DNA from: Galeruca laticollis
Lineage: Eukaryota; Arthropoda; Insecta; Coleoptera; Chrysomelidae
Assembly: GCA_963921935.1 (NCBI GenBank)
Contig: OY998175.1
Location: 207,344,655-207,408,654, forward strand
Reading direction: 5' to 3'
Length of the DNA: 64,000 bases
The notes below the pieces were generated by a model. The model made no database searches, was not told where the DNA came from, and saw only the letters and a list, made by a program, of their open reading frames with translations. Below, one piece after another: positions 32,972 to 44,554 of the stretch. Within the stretch, counting starts at the first letter, position 1; each line of letters begins with the position of its first letter. Made by a program: the position numbers and the translations under genes.

Positions 32972-34773
32972 TATTAGAGAATAGCAATAGTAGGGACTTG
33001 GTTCACTATGGCACTGAAAATATACATGTATTCGCAACAATTTGTTTTTTAAATTTTTGAACTTGATCCACTTTAACTCTGAATGCCTCAATTAAGCACG
33101 GAAAGTGAAAATCGCTTTCAAATTTTCAACGGTTTGATTTCACCATTAAACATTCTCGAGCCACCCCGTATTCATAAATTATAATTCCTTTCATTTTAGA
33201 ATATTCTCGATATATTCAAGTGAAATATCTGGTTGATTTACTCACAACTGACTGTTATTATTCCCAGTTCACGTTCTACTTCAGCAACTCTTTCAATTAC
33301 ATTTTGATTTAATCTTTATAATTCAGATATATAGATAATGTTTCGTTTTATGTTAGTTGCATACAGGCAAATAGCATTGTGTTTTGCTAAAATCAACATC
33401 CTTTTTTTACGTATTAATTCGTTAAAAGGTAGGGTTTTATAATGAAGGAAATTTGTATAAAAATGTTTATAAAAACATTTTATAAAAATGACGTCACATA
33501 AAAACTTTTTATAAAAATTGATGCCTTGTCCCATTATAAAAATTTCCATGAATATTTTTATAAAAATGGTCAGCTGACACAACTATAATATTGCCTTTAA
33601 TGTCGATAAAGATTATAAAATATCCCAAAATATTAACTTTAAAGTCATTAAAAATGAAAATATGCAAAATCAATCATACATTAGCTGAAGTGAGTCTGAC
33701 TTGTGTTCATAGATAAAGATAACCTGCTTATGTTTCTCAAAGTGAGTCATAGAGAAATGTATAATAAGAGTTCCTGTATTATCAGTTGGCATCACGTTGA
33801 TCGCAGTGCCACTAGTTATGTGTACAAAAACTAATTTTACAGGCGGGATATTCAAATTTGTTAGTCTCAATTATGGGTAGGTAAATTTTACAATTTGTCT
33901 TAAAATTGTTTATTAGGTAATTACTTTTAAATTTTATTATGATAATGAGTGATAACGAAGAATAAAATGAAGTTTTCAATTCAATTGAAAATAGGAATGA
34001 CACAAACATTAACAAGCCCTCCAGTTCAACAACCATTCGAACAGGATCAGCCACCCAAATAAATTTTACAAACTGTAGAGTAAATCATTTATACATAAAC
34101 GAAGAAGATTGGAGAATTAATATGTTCAAAAGTTTTAAATTTATTTGTTGAAGTTCCCTTCATTGCTCTTGTTTTTTATAATAACCGATAATTACTAAAT
34201 GAGTAGAAAAAATAATGTATGCAACTTTCATGTATAATGGCCCTTAATACACTTGCATGTATCCTACAATATGCTCGTGTATTAATTTATCGTTACATAA
34301 AATACTATAATATCTATATCATTATTAATCACAAAATTACATCTTTTTACTAAAATTACATTATATTTTAGAAAGCTAATGCAATATAACATCAAATTGC
34401 ACATTAAGTTAGGTATTTCAAAATTATTGACAACAAAAAATATTTTAAGGAAACAGGAATAAGTCTGAAAAAAATTTAAACAGTACCTTAAGTTACTAAC
34501 AAAAATTATTTTGAAACAATGCGTGTATACAGGCCTTCACTGTCGTTTCTACACTTCCTTATTTACCAAGCGGATAAGTTTTTGCCATCTAATGTCCATT
34601 TTGTTTGATTTCTTTTTATCGAGGTCTGAGAGAACGAAATTTGAGGAGAATTTTGATTTCTCTTGACTTCAAGAATTGTGTTCGGCTGGTTGGAGATTTA
34701 ATACCCCGTATTTTGTCACTTATTTGTGGATTTTGGGGCATTTTCTCCAAAGAAATCTTCATGAATGTTTAGT
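32972..34773. other. Non-coding stretch with a TATAAAAA motif cluster
   Basis: No gene is supported. At 33440-33570 the motif TATAAAAAT or close variants occurs about six times on the plus strand, with a CRE-like TGACGTCA at about 33490 and a GTCAGCTGAC palindrome at 33569-33578. Around 33948-34070 a frame starting MSDNEE with a stop inside looks like a decayed N-terminus that I do not recognise. Confidence 0.45.
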
Positions 34774-34866
34774 TCTGTACTGGTTCTTTGGTTAAGTATG
34801 TGAAAATTCAGGATTTGAGACCACCGACTACACGTTTCTTTGAAACCCCTATAAACCATCCCAGGG
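34774..34866 (+). other. Candidate host coding exon
   Basis: The plus strand between a TTTAG acceptor and a CCAGG|GTAAGA donor is open in one frame (SLVKYVKIQDLRPPTTRFFE). Composition is less AT-rich than the surroundings. No product is recognised. It may be an exon of a gene whose intron holds the pogo element. Confidence 0.3.
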
Positions 34867-35600
34867 TAAGATATTATTTTCTTTTACTTATTCCGTTAAT
34901 TGGTACTCCTAATTTTTTTTATTATAAGTCTAGTTTGTTTTATTTCATCCTAAATTTAAGTAATTTTCGGTATAATTTATTTCTGGGTTAATTTTGACAC
35001 GTGGTGGTTGAGTTAATTAGGGGTCAGAGTGCGATTACTTTATCATTTTTCCCATTTTAATGTAAAGAAACTTAGTTATTTTTTTTATTTATTCATGGCC
35101 AACATTACTCAATATATTTTATTATTCGTGGAAAATGTAGTGAATTCGTTTTTTTACTATGTGCTAAATCTTATTAGCTATTGGTACACAGTTTTCTAGT
35201 TTCATATCATTTACTTTCTATGATTTTGTAGATCAAGTCGCCTCATTGTCCACGAAAATATTTTATTAAGTAATTATTTTCGGAAAGAAATTAAATTCTA
35301 CTGTGAAAATTAGTAGGTGATTTATTTCTTTAGGTATATATTCATTTAGACCACACTAGTTTTTATTGCTGTAATCAACACCAAGGTTATTTATTATTCT
35401 GCTTCCATTTATAGGTAAATTAGATAGCTCTTGTCAAGATGGCGAATAGTAGTTTTTTGTTGTTAATTTTTTTTTATTAGATTTTTGTTCTATATTTCAC
35501 GTAGTTATGTGAATTGCAATATTTTAGCCATTATTCTATTTTTTTCAATATAAACGAGCTCATCCACTGCTGATTATTTTTATCCGAGAAAAACATTATA
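34867..35600. other. Non-coding stretch, possible intron
   Basis: T-rich sequence without a convincing gene. Confidence 0.4.
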
Positions 35601-35817
35601 GTGAGGTACGGGAGAGTTGGACAAAACCGGGTAGGTTGATAAAACCGGGTACCCCTTAATTCATCTAACTAACTGCTGCCATCTATCAGACAATGTTAAA
35701 ATTAGTGTCCCTAAACCGCCAACAGTCGCGTGTATCCATTTCTACATCATTTGAGTAACCTGTGCCGGAGTAGTAACACCTCACCTGTTTTTTGGGGTAG
35801 CAAACTCGATTTTTAAG

Positions 35818-36074
35818 GTAAGTTTATAGTTTTTTTCCCTCTACTGAATAACTAATGAACATTTCAAAATTTAATACATGTAACTAAATATATTACCTTT
35901 AATTTGGCCAAAAATTTTGAATATCATTTCATAACCTAAAAATTTAAATAATATTTAATGTCTTGTTTACGAGTTGGACAAAACCGGGTAGTCCGAAAAT
36001 CGACAAAACCGGGTACCCGATTTTATCAGACCTTTTGTTACTTCTAGTTTCTACAGCTGTTCTTTTGCTTTTAG
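35818..36074 (+). other. Candidate 5' leader intron of the pogo transposase
   Basis: AAG|GTAAGT at 35815-35823 is a near-ideal donor, and TTTTGCTTTTAG ending at 36074 a good acceptor 11 bases before the proposed start codon. Splicing would remove the internal CCGGGTA repeats from the mRNA. Confidence 0.45.
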
Positions 36075-36085
36075 TTAACTACAAC

Positions 36086-37705
36086 ATGTTGCATTATAAA
36101 AGAAAAACTACTCGTCAGTCATGGGATCAAGAAAGCATGCAAAATGCAATAGTTGAAGTGCTAGAACATAGGATGGGACACAAAAGAGCCTCTCAAAGTT
36201 TTAATGTTCCTCAATCCACTTTAGAAGATCATGTGAAAAAAGTAAGAAATGGTAACTCTGTTGAAGAATCTAGTAAGAAAGGTAGGAATTACCTTCAATT
36301 TATTTCTGTTTTTTTATTTAAAATAAGAATAATTTTAGGTCTGGGTCGGTACAAGCCTGTGTTTAGCGCTGCCCAAGAGGATGAGCTAGCTTCACATATC
36401 TTACAAATGGAAAGCAGACTATTCGGATTCACTTTCTCTGAACTAAGAATTCTTACTTACGAACTAGCCGTGCAGAATAACATCAACCACAATTTTAATA
36501 CAGAAAAGAAAATGGCTGGTAAATGTTGGCTTTATTCGTTTTTGTCACGGCATCAAAATCTTCGATTAAGGACTCCAGAAGCTACTTCAATTGGACGAGC
36601 TATAGGATTTAACCGAGCAGCAGTAGGGAAGTTTTTCACTCTGTTAACACAAGTTTATAACCAACACAAGTTTCCTCCTAAGCGCATATGGAATGTTGAT
36701 GAAACGGGAATTACAACTGTCCCCAACAAGCAATCTAAAGTTATTTCTATGAGAGGAAAACGACAAATTTGTGCTCTGGTTTCCGCTGAAAGAGGAACCT
36801 TGGTTACCGCCGAAATTTGTATGAGCGCAAGTGGTTCCTATATGCCTACAATGCTGATTTTTCCTAGAAAGCTTCCAAATGCGCAGCTTCTAGACCACGC
36901 TCCTCTTGGAACATTTGCTGAGTTCCACCCAAGTGGATGGATCAAAACAGATATTTTTATTAAGTGGTTTAAAAAGTTCATCGAGTTTACTCACCCGACA
37001 CCAGAAAATTCTGTTCTATTGCTTCTTGATGGACACGTGACCCATACAAAAAGCCTGGAGTTCATAAATCTGGCCAGAGAAAATCACGTTATTATCATAT
37101 GCTTTCCACCGCATACTACGCACCGGTTACAACCACTTAACGTGTCATTTATGGCTCCCTTGAACACATATTATGGAGAAGAAGTAAGAAAATGGATGCG
37201 CCAGCTTCCTGGAAGACGTGTTACAATTTATGAAGTGGGAGAACTCTTTGGTGAGGCTTTTGTTAAATCCGCAGTTATGCAAACTGCAATAAATGGTTTC
37301 AGGAAGTCTGGAATTTATCCGCCTAATCCTGAAGTCTTTCCTGAGTGGATGTTTGCTCCCTCAGAAACTACAGAGCGAGAACTAAATATAGAAGAAGATG
37401 AATCTACGACACCCAATTTGAACAAGGATTTAGACAAAGAACTCGATAAAGATTCTACTTCAACTACAAAGCTGATAGCTACACAATTATTAGCTCCGTT
37501 ACCTCCACCTATCGATTCTCCCCAACCAAGCTGTAGCCGTATCGATTCTGCCCAACCAAGCTGTAGCCGTATCGATTCTCCCCATCCAAGCTGTAGCTCC
37601 TTAAACTCTCACACTGCAAATCATACTAACATCTCTTCATCTTCTAAACAAGCCACCACTAAATCTGATAGTTCAACAAGCAACATTACCAAAACCAATA
37701 TGTGA
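36086..37705 (+). pseudogene. Pogo-like DDE transposase, catalytic Asp replaced
   Basis: I choose the ATG at 36086 because upstream in-frame codons translate the terminal repeats. A psq-type helix-turn-helix (QNAIVEVLEHRMGHKRASQS) is followed by a CENP-B-type region and the DDE_1 core: WNVDETGI (first Asp), LLLDGHVTH (second Asp), and HRLQPLNVSFMAPL where the third Asp is Asn (AAC). The core ends GIYPPNPEVFPEWMF. A 57-bp in-frame intron probably lies at 36282-36338. Three 30-bp repeats at 37511-37600 encode IDSPQPSCSR units. The frame is lost near 37660-37690; the C-terminal part resumes in another frame. Confidence 0.87.
36282..36338 (+). other. Probable 57-bp in-frame intron
   Basis: GTAGGAATTACC to AATTTTAG, T-rich inside, interrupts SSKKG and LGRYKPVF, which are adjacent in the family. 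At 19 codons without a stop it is invisible to frame scanning. Confidence 0.65.
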
Positions 37706-38138
37706 TTTTTCAGTCTCTCCAAAAGAGGTTTTTCCGATCCCTAAGGCAATCAGGAAGCCATCCAACGATAACAGGAGAAGAGGAAAGGCTGCTGTAATAA
37801 CATCATCTCCTTATAAGTCTGAGTTAGAGGCAAATTTTAAAAAATCTCCAGTCATAAAAAAATTAAAGCTAAATGAACCGGACAAAAAAAGAAAAAATGT
37901 GGTAAAAAAAGCTGCACCAAAAACAAAATTGGTTCCGAAATTAAAGATAGCAGATTCTGATAGTTCGGAGGAAGAAGATAATAATGACGATGCGTGTCTG
38001 TATTGCAATGAATTATATTCAAACTCTAAGGCAAAGGAAGGCTGGATAAAATGCGTGTCTTGCAACAAATGGGCTCATGAAGCCTGTAGTGCCTATGATG
38101 ATGCAGATGAAGTTTTTATTTGCGACTTCTGTTCATAG
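37690..38138 (+). pseudogene. C-terminal PHD-like finger of the pogo transposase
   Basis: After the frameshift, VSPKEVFPIPKAIRKPS is a family motif that follows the DDE core. A Lys-rich stretch and an acidic Ser stretch (DSDSSEEEDNND) lead into a zinc finger with CLYCNELYSNSKAKEGWIKC, then CVSCNKWAHEAC and FICDFCS, a Cys4-His-Cys3 PHD-like pattern. It would bind chromatin or protein partners. The same fragment type lies at 17100-17290. Confidence 0.78.
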
Positions 38139-38250
38139 ATTTTCGATTTTTGTTCACATATTTTCAGTAAATATTTTATTTTCTGCCTATCAGTCTTTTT
38201 ACATGGTAATTAAGTTACTACCCGGTTTTATCATACCGGTTGGATTTGCA

Positions 38251-39137
38251 ATATTTTCTTAAAAATAAAAAATTTAAGAATATTTATAAAAATTGACATT
38301 GCTCTATCAACCTTAAGTCATTTGAGAATATTTCTATCTGTAGCAAACGTTTGCTACTCTAACATAGCAGAAGAAGTAGTCAGTTTTTGTACTGGTACCA
38401 GTACCCGGGTTTCATTTAAGTCTTCCTTCAAATACCGTATCTTTACTTACTATTTCTTTTTATTCAAATCAACTTAGAATTAATGATCATATAGTCACGG
38501 CATATTCATATATTTTTGTCTTGTTATTTGTATTTACATCTATTATGCCTAATCCATAAAGGATTACTCATTGCATTATGTAGTGTACCATCAGGTGACA
38601 TAATTTGGCCAGTATATATAATTTTGAAGTTTGTTCGACAAAGACTTTCAGTTATTTGCCTTTTATAGTGCTTAATTTAAGTTACATTTCATTTATTACT
38701 AATTCTTTGCGTTAATCATTACTGTTGTTTGAATCGTTTATTTTTTTTAATAATATATTGGCTATGTCAACAAGCTCCATGTAACTAAATTATGTGAGAT
38801 ATTTTCAAAATTATTATATTTCAATTGGGTATTTGTTTATAGTTGATATGTTTAGAATTTTGCCTGAAATGTAGAACAGCCAATAGAACGTTTTTTTTAC
38901 TTAATTGGCTTCTGAATTTCTTTTTATTATGCTATCGAGTTTTTAATGTATCTTTCATCATTCACACAATACTTTGAGTATCCGTAATTTTTGGTTCTCT
39001 TAATTTTTGAGTGTCTCTTAGTATTTTATTATTTTTACTTACTTTCTCATTTACCTGTAGCTCAACCATGTATTTGTCATATACTATATTTAAAATTATC
39101 AATGTTTTCATTACTAGTTGTATTTTAGGGTTTTAAG
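38251..39137. other. Non-coding stretch with perfect palindromes
   Basis: GTAGCAAACGTTTGCTAC at 38340-38357 and ACTGGTACCAGT at 38391-38402 are perfect palindromes. No gene is seen. Confidence 0.5.
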
Positions 39138-39261
39138 CACGGGCTACAAGATTTTTGAGCGAGGGATTAGTAAAAGTAGCTTCTGAGTACAATACAGCTA
39201 CTTCACTACGTTTCACCAGCCCCCAGCTGTTGGTACTACCCGGCTACGACCGGAAACTTGG
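39138..39261 (+). other. Candidate host coding exon
   Basis: One frame is open between an AAG acceptor after TTTTAGGGTTTTAAG and a CTTG|GTGAAC donor, reading ATRFLSEGLVKVASEYNTAT and SLRFTSPQLLVLPGYDRKL. GC-richer than its flanks. Not recognised. Confidence 0.25.
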
Positions 39262-39487
39262 TGAACATATTCTTGCTTTGTGTCTTACTTTCATTATTTT
39301 GTTTATATATGTAGGCTTCGTGCTACTAACATACCTGTATATTCGTACACATTATTATATTTGTTTTATTTATTCACCACTAGGCCTCTGCTTATAGATG
39401 TTTAGAACTTATTATTATTAATCTCTTTTTTTTAATAATTATACCAATATATTTTACTTAAATCTTCATATGTTTCTTATAAATAAG

Positions 39488-39611
39488 ACGTTAACTGATA
39501 GGGAGTTCCAGGACAGCAAGGAGAGCTTCTGTTTTGGCTCAGCGAAAACAAAACAGTGGCGTCCTTTTAACTTAACCCACCCCTACTCTCCGGCATTTGA
39601 GTTAGCCCGGT
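39488..39611 (+). other. Candidate host coding exon
   Basis: Open frame TLTDREFQDSKESFCFGSAK continuing TKQWRPFNLTHPYSPAFELAR up to a CCCG|GTATAA donor-like site. Phase does not fit cleanly with the exon at 39138. Not recognised. Confidence 0.25.
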
Positions 39612-40120
39612 ATAATTGCACGCTCACTTCGCTACAAACTATCAGTTTAACTTTCATTTTATATTTTTCATACTTCTTTCAATTATTCCATTTTCATTAT
39701 TATTTTCTTTAACTTCATAATTTTTTTTCTCTCTTCTCGTTTATTAGGCACAAAGAAAGCGCGTGGCACATTACATTCAATTACCAAATATCAAAATATA
39801 GATAAAGGTTTATTGCAACATGAAATAGGCTCTTAATAACTGATGGGATAATTATTTTTGGCTATAATTGTTTAACATAACGGCACAATTAATTGAATTA
39901 AATTTTGGATTGTGATAAATGACATATTTGTTCAAACTTCATAATCAAATGGTTGTTTTGAATATTTTTTAGCCAGAATACAATTTCCAACATGGTCTAT
40001 GGATAGATATGGACGTGTGAATTGGATTATTCTCAGAAATGCATCCGAATACTGAAAATTACGATGAATATGGTTACAATAAAAATTATTTCAATCGTTT
40101 CAGGTTATTTTAACAAATGT

Positions 40121-40666
40121 TTATTCAGTTATCAATGGATCTACAGACATATTTGTATTCTCATGTTCCGTTGATGCATCTCCTTGTCCCTTTTCCAGGT
40201 TTTCACCAATTTGCTCCTGATTTTCTTCGAAGCTCCACTTTGCAGCCATGTCTTTCAAGGGTTTCAATATGGTCAAACTGTCTTGTACTCTGTTGAGTTC
40301 ATAATTACACTCATTCGCGATTTCCGACAACCAATGCTGATAATTTTTTTTCTTCAACTCTTTTTCAAGACTCGTAGTCGCATTTGTGAATAAGAGGTAT
40401 TCTGCCAGCTTTTCTTGTTTTTCGGTTTCGTCGAAATGTGCCATAGATTTGATTTGTTCATTTTTCTTTCTATTTTCTAGTTGTATTGTCTCTTGTATTT
40501 CTTGCAGCCATTTATTCTTCTCCATGATCAGTTGTTCTTTTAGCGTTTCGGTGCTAGCCTTCAAGGTTTTTATTTTCTCACTCAGTTCATTTTGTTTGTT
40601 CCGTACTGTTTGTAATAAATTACTTACAGCTTCCTCTGTATCAGTGTTAGAAGCAGTTTCTTCCAT
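40121..40666 (-). CDS. Intronless coiled-coil protein, function unknown
   Basis: A 181-codon minus-strand frame from MEETASNTDTEEAV to MSVDPLITE. Residues 15-115 are rich in Glu, Lys and Leu with heptad spacing, predicting long coiled coils (NELSEKIKTLKASTETLKEQ), followed by a WLSEIANECNYELNRVQDSL helix. There is no signal peptide or membrane segment. The stop codon overlaps an AATAAA signal (GAATAAA), implying a very short 3' UTR. It is not a known transposon protein to my eye and could be a small structural or adaptor protein. I do not assign a family; a processed retrocopy is also possible given the lack of introns. Confidence 0.6.
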   Translation of the reverse strand: MEETASNTDTEEAVSNLLQTVRNKQNELSEKIKTLKASTETLKEQLIMEKNKWLQEIQETIQLENRKKNEQIKSMAHFDETEKQEKLAEYLLFTNATTSLEKELKKKNYQHWLSEIANECNYELNRVQDSLTILKPLKDMAAKWSFEENQEQIGENLEKGQGDASTEHENTNMSVDPLITE

Positions 40667-41130
40667 TGAAAAATAAAATTATTTTATTAGAAAAAATATT
40701 GACATTCAAATTATTAAGTAACTTCAGTAATTTGACAAGACATTTCACTTAGTTCCGTTCTCCTTTTTTCATAAATTGGGCCTTGTATAAGTGGGTTGTT
40801 ATCTCGAAAACTTCGTTTTATTTGTAAAATTGTATTCGAGTCTATTTATTTCCACAAATTGTTTGTTATATGATATTATTGAGGTAGAAAAAGATATACC
40901 CAAAAAGATTTGTAATGTCTTGAATTCCAATAAAACTTAGTTGTTTTGTTTGTTGTTGATTCTTTTTGTATGGAGAGTGAAATTTCTTGGAAAAGAAAAA
41001 GTTTCTAAGTAGTATGTGATATTATTGCTAGTGAAACAGTATAGTAGTATTTTGTATGTTTTATCAATAGCCAAAAGTACAAATCAAATTAAATCAGCTG
41101 GAAGAAAATTGGAAAAAGAAATGATAATAT
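40667..41130. other. Spacer between the coiled-coil gene and copia F
   Basis: AT-rich, probably the promoter of the minus-strand gene and the decayed 5' end of copia F. No LTR could be fixed. Confidence 0.4.
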
Positions 41131-41132
41131 AG

Positions 41133-42752
41133 TTGTCACTGCCATTGAAACTATCAAATGATAAGATATCTCTTGATTTCGTGAAAATACGACTTTTGGA
41201 TGAAGAAACGAAGATACGACAGATGACCATCAATGATGACAATCATGGAAGTGCATTTGAATCTAAGCTGCAGAATAGGAGGAACGACGTACGTTGTTTT
41301 GGATGCAATGAAATTGGATTGAATGAACCTCCCAACAGAGCAAAGAATTATTTTTCGAAGAAATCTTGGCAACGATAACATCGAGTTCATATGTCTGGAG
41401 AGGCTGAATCAGAAGAGGATGTAGAAGCTATAGCATTCATGACTAAGGAATAGGGTTTGACAGATAATTCAAGAAAATCGTTTTGGTGTGTAGAATCGTG
41501 ATCATCCGATCATCTTATTAACGATGTTGAGTTATTGAGAGGAGTGCGGAAGCTGAAAACTCGTATGAAAATTGGCGTAGCTAAAGCTGGCCAAGATTTA
41601 GAAGCTACACATATCGGATATATGAGGGTATCAAATAATGTTAAACATATTTGTACAATCAATAATGTAATTTATGTAAACTTGAGAAAAAATCTTTTGT
41701 CAGTATGTAGAAATTAAGAGAATAGCTACAAGGTGTTATTCAATAGTGATGAAGTCAGCATATTGAATGGTAATGTAGTTTTTATAAATGGTTTAAAAAA
41801 AAACAATCTACCTATATGAGATTTTTCTTGTTCCTATAAATGAAGGTAATATTGCGGCAAGTAATAATTTTGATTGATGGCATCAACGGCTTGGTCATTT
41901 GAATGAAGAGCATAATTAAAAAATTGGAACACATGGTAGAATGTCTTAAACTTGATAGTTTGACTGATCGAAAATTTTGTGAAAGTTGTGTGAATGCTAA
42001 ACAACATAAATTGTCAGATATAGGTCATAGAACTAGAGCAACAAGGCCCCTTCATGGGTAATAAACGATATTTTCTAGTTTCTTCATGGTTATTCCCGTT
42101 TCTATATGGTATATTCATTGTCTTCAAAGTCTGGGGTATACGGATATTTCAAATCTTTAAAAAATATGACAACATCGTATTTAGGCAAACAAATTTTGAA
42201 ATTGAGAAGTTACAATGGAAGGGAATATGTTTTCAAATATTTCAGAGATTTTTCTGATACAAATGGAATTGTTGTTGATTATTCTGTACCATGTTTCCGT
42301 ACTGAAAGACCGGATAGGTCCTTAGTTGAAAAGGCACGCTCAATAATTATTGGTGCACATCTGAATAAACACTTTTGGGGTGAAGCAGTGATAACATCGG
42401 CATACCTGTTGTATCGGTCTCCACCAGTAACTAAACAAAATCGGACACCATTTGAAATATGGCATGGTAAGGAACCAAATCTATTAAATTTGAGTATATT
42501 CGGCTACAAAGCGTATCTTCACAAACCTAAATAATTTCGGAAAGCAAATTTGACTAGAAGAGTTTGACATATCTAATGATTGGTTACACTTTCAAAGCAT
42601 ACAGGTTGTGAGATTGTGAAAATAAATGTGTGAAGATTGGAAGAGACGAAATAATAGAATGCAATGGTGATTTAGGAAGGGAATGAATTTTCTGTAAGTG
42701 ATCTAGGTGAACCTGAAGAAATGGCTGTGTATGACAATGATAACTGACAGAG
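41133..42752 (+). pseudogene. Copia F gag end, protease region and integrase
   Basis: Fragments in order: a zinc-knuckle piece CFGCNEIGLNEPPNRAKNYF (the His is lost), the protease-adjacent segment KLKTRMKIGVAKAGQDLEAT and NNVIYVNLRKNLLSV, then integrase with KFCESCVNAKQHK, YFKSLKNMTTSYLGKQILKL, SYNGREYVFKYFRDF and FWGEAVITSAYLLYRSPP. Many stops and frameshifts. The end at 42752 is the gypsy C insertion point. Confidence 0.82.
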
Positions 42753-42875
42753 TGAGGTGATTGCATGCTCCCATTGCCTTGACAACCATTGATGTTTTGT
42801 GTTTAATTGTAATGTCACAGATTTGCTAAATAAAACCTTCATCTTTCGATATCTAAGGGTTATTATTTTACGACA
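42753..42875 (+). repeat. Left LTR of element C, 123 bp
   Basis: TGAGGTGATTGCATG to TTTTACGACA, with AATAAA inside. Same length and ends as 50640-50762. Confidence 0.9.
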
Positions 42876-42970
42876 ATTTGGAACGCCCGGATCCAAAAGA
42901 CCTACCACCTTCTCTGCCCCTTGCACAGGCCTTTTAGCCACCTGTTCCTCTTTGTTCGCCTGCCCCTTTC
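42876..42970 (+). pseudogene. Displaced pol 3' segment of element C
   Basis: ATTTGGAACGCCCGGATCC and what follows match 50412-50506, the extreme pol 3' end, yet here lie directly after an LTR, where leader and gag should be. Confidence 0.85.
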
Positions 42971-44554
42971 TTTGCTGCACTTATAAATCGTTCAAGGTTC
43001 CTATCGTCATCATATTGCCCCCTTCCACCGATCGTAACGTCATCAAGATATGCATATACTCTATCAAGACATTATTTCCTTATAATATTGTCAATGGTCT
43101 TCTGAAAACAGGCTACTCCATATGTTACCCCGAAAGGAATGCGACGAAATTGGTAAAGAGTTCCATTGACTTCAAAAGCCGTATACTGTTTTTCCGAGTC
43201 CAGTATCGGTATCTGATGGTATGCATTCTTCAAGTCAATCGTGCTGAATACATCGTAATTTGGTATAGTTGTGACTAACTTTTCAATATTTGGTAAAGGG
43301 TAGGCGTCTATTAAAGTGAATTTGTTAATAGTCTGAGAGTAATCTATTACTAAGCGTTTCCTGTGATTTTCGTTTCTCGTTATTAAAACCTGAGCTCTCC
43401 AAGGTGATGAACTCTCCTCTATGAACCCTTCACAAACTAGTTTCTCGACTTCAGATTTAATAAATATTTCATCAGCTTCGGAAAAACGGCGAGATTAAGT
43501 AGCTACGTGACGACAGCCGTCAACTAGGTGTTCAAATAGTCGAGGTGGTTTAACTTCGGCACAAGCGACGTTACAAAGAGAAAGAGGGGGTTTGGAACCA
43601 CCGAATTGGAGTCGAACTGAAGAGTGGAGATTCATAATGTCATGCCCTATAAGAACGTCATAACATAGACTGTGTATTACTAAAAGCTTAGTTTTGGCGT
43701 ATGATTCGCTTTGAAGATGAAGGTTTGCCAAAATCTACCCATTAATTTTAGATTGGAGGGAAGTGGAAGCCATCTTCACCTCTCTGTTCTCAGGATGAAT
43801 ATTGAATTTATTCCTCTTGGCATAGGAGTAGTCAACAAAGCTATCAGAACTACCAGTGTCTACAAGGATGCTGGATGGGATATCATTTACTCGTCCAAAA
43901 ACGATTACTCTGGAGAGACCTCCTGGAGAAGCGGCTCATGTGATAGTAGCTGGCAACGTAGAAGCGGATGTCGACTTACACTTTGATCTGGATGATTGGC
44001 ATACCTTCTGGAAGTTGCCCTTTTTATCACAAGATTTGCAAATCGCTTCTACAGCAGGACATTCATGCCTAGAACGATGTCTGGGTCCACCACAAAAGTA
44101 GCATTTTCCATGTCGAGATTGCTGAAAAGTAGAGGCTGAATTAAGTTTAGATTTACAATTATCTAATCCGCCAAGGGCTGGAAGAGATGTATGAGTTTCC
44201 AAACTATTACAGTTAGAATCGGAAATATAGGTTGCTGTTTTGTAAGATACTGCGAGTTTTTGGGCGGATTCTAGGGAACGTGCTATCTTTTCCACTTGCT
44301 CAAGATTCAGCGTGACGTTTTCCAAAATGCGTTGTCGGATTAGAGGGAAGTTAAGGCCGCTTATGATTGGATCACGTTGATACTCATTACAGTACGTCAG
44401 CGCATCTACAGATTTGAAGTTGCAGTCTTTGCTTATAGCTCAGAGGGCCTGCAAGTATTGGTCAACCGACTCTACATTCTGCTGTCTTCGATTCGCTAAT
44501 AGGTGCCTAGCAAAGAGTTCATTGGGTTGGGGTGCAAATAGTCCTTTGAGAAGG
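42971..44554 (-). pseudogene. Inverted gag-protease-RT block of element C
   Basis: Read on the minus strand: Gag (ERILENVTLNLEQ-like region with MENVTLNLEQVEKIARSLES) and zinc knuckles CYFCGGPRHRSRHEC and CKSCDKKGNFQKVC at 43936-44325; protease-to-RT spacer at 43495-43731 (HDIMNLHSSVRLQFGGSKPP); then RT down to YAYLDDVTIGG near 43045, with the active site intact. The block ends in RT sequence that is repeated, in direct orientation to the rest of pol, at 44555-44610. Confidence 0.85.

Larger units (their letters stand above)
35601..38250 (+). mobile_element. Pogo-like (IS630-Tc1-mariner) DNA transposon
   Basis: Starts after a TA dinucleotide with GTGAGGTACGGGAG. The motif GACAAAACCGGGTA or GATAAAACCGGGTA occurs at about 35619, 35637, 35976 and 36002, and inverted (TACCCGGTTTTATC) at about 38219, so the termini carry repeated transposase-binding-like sites. 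The right terminus is degenerate and its exact end is uncertain. It encodes a DDE transposase with a PHD-type finger, broken by a frameshift and a catalytic substitution. Confidence 0.82.

Noticed and set aside
33812..34054. Minus-strand 80-codon frame
   Set aside because: AT-rich, hydrophobic by composition, no family and no splice or promoter signal.
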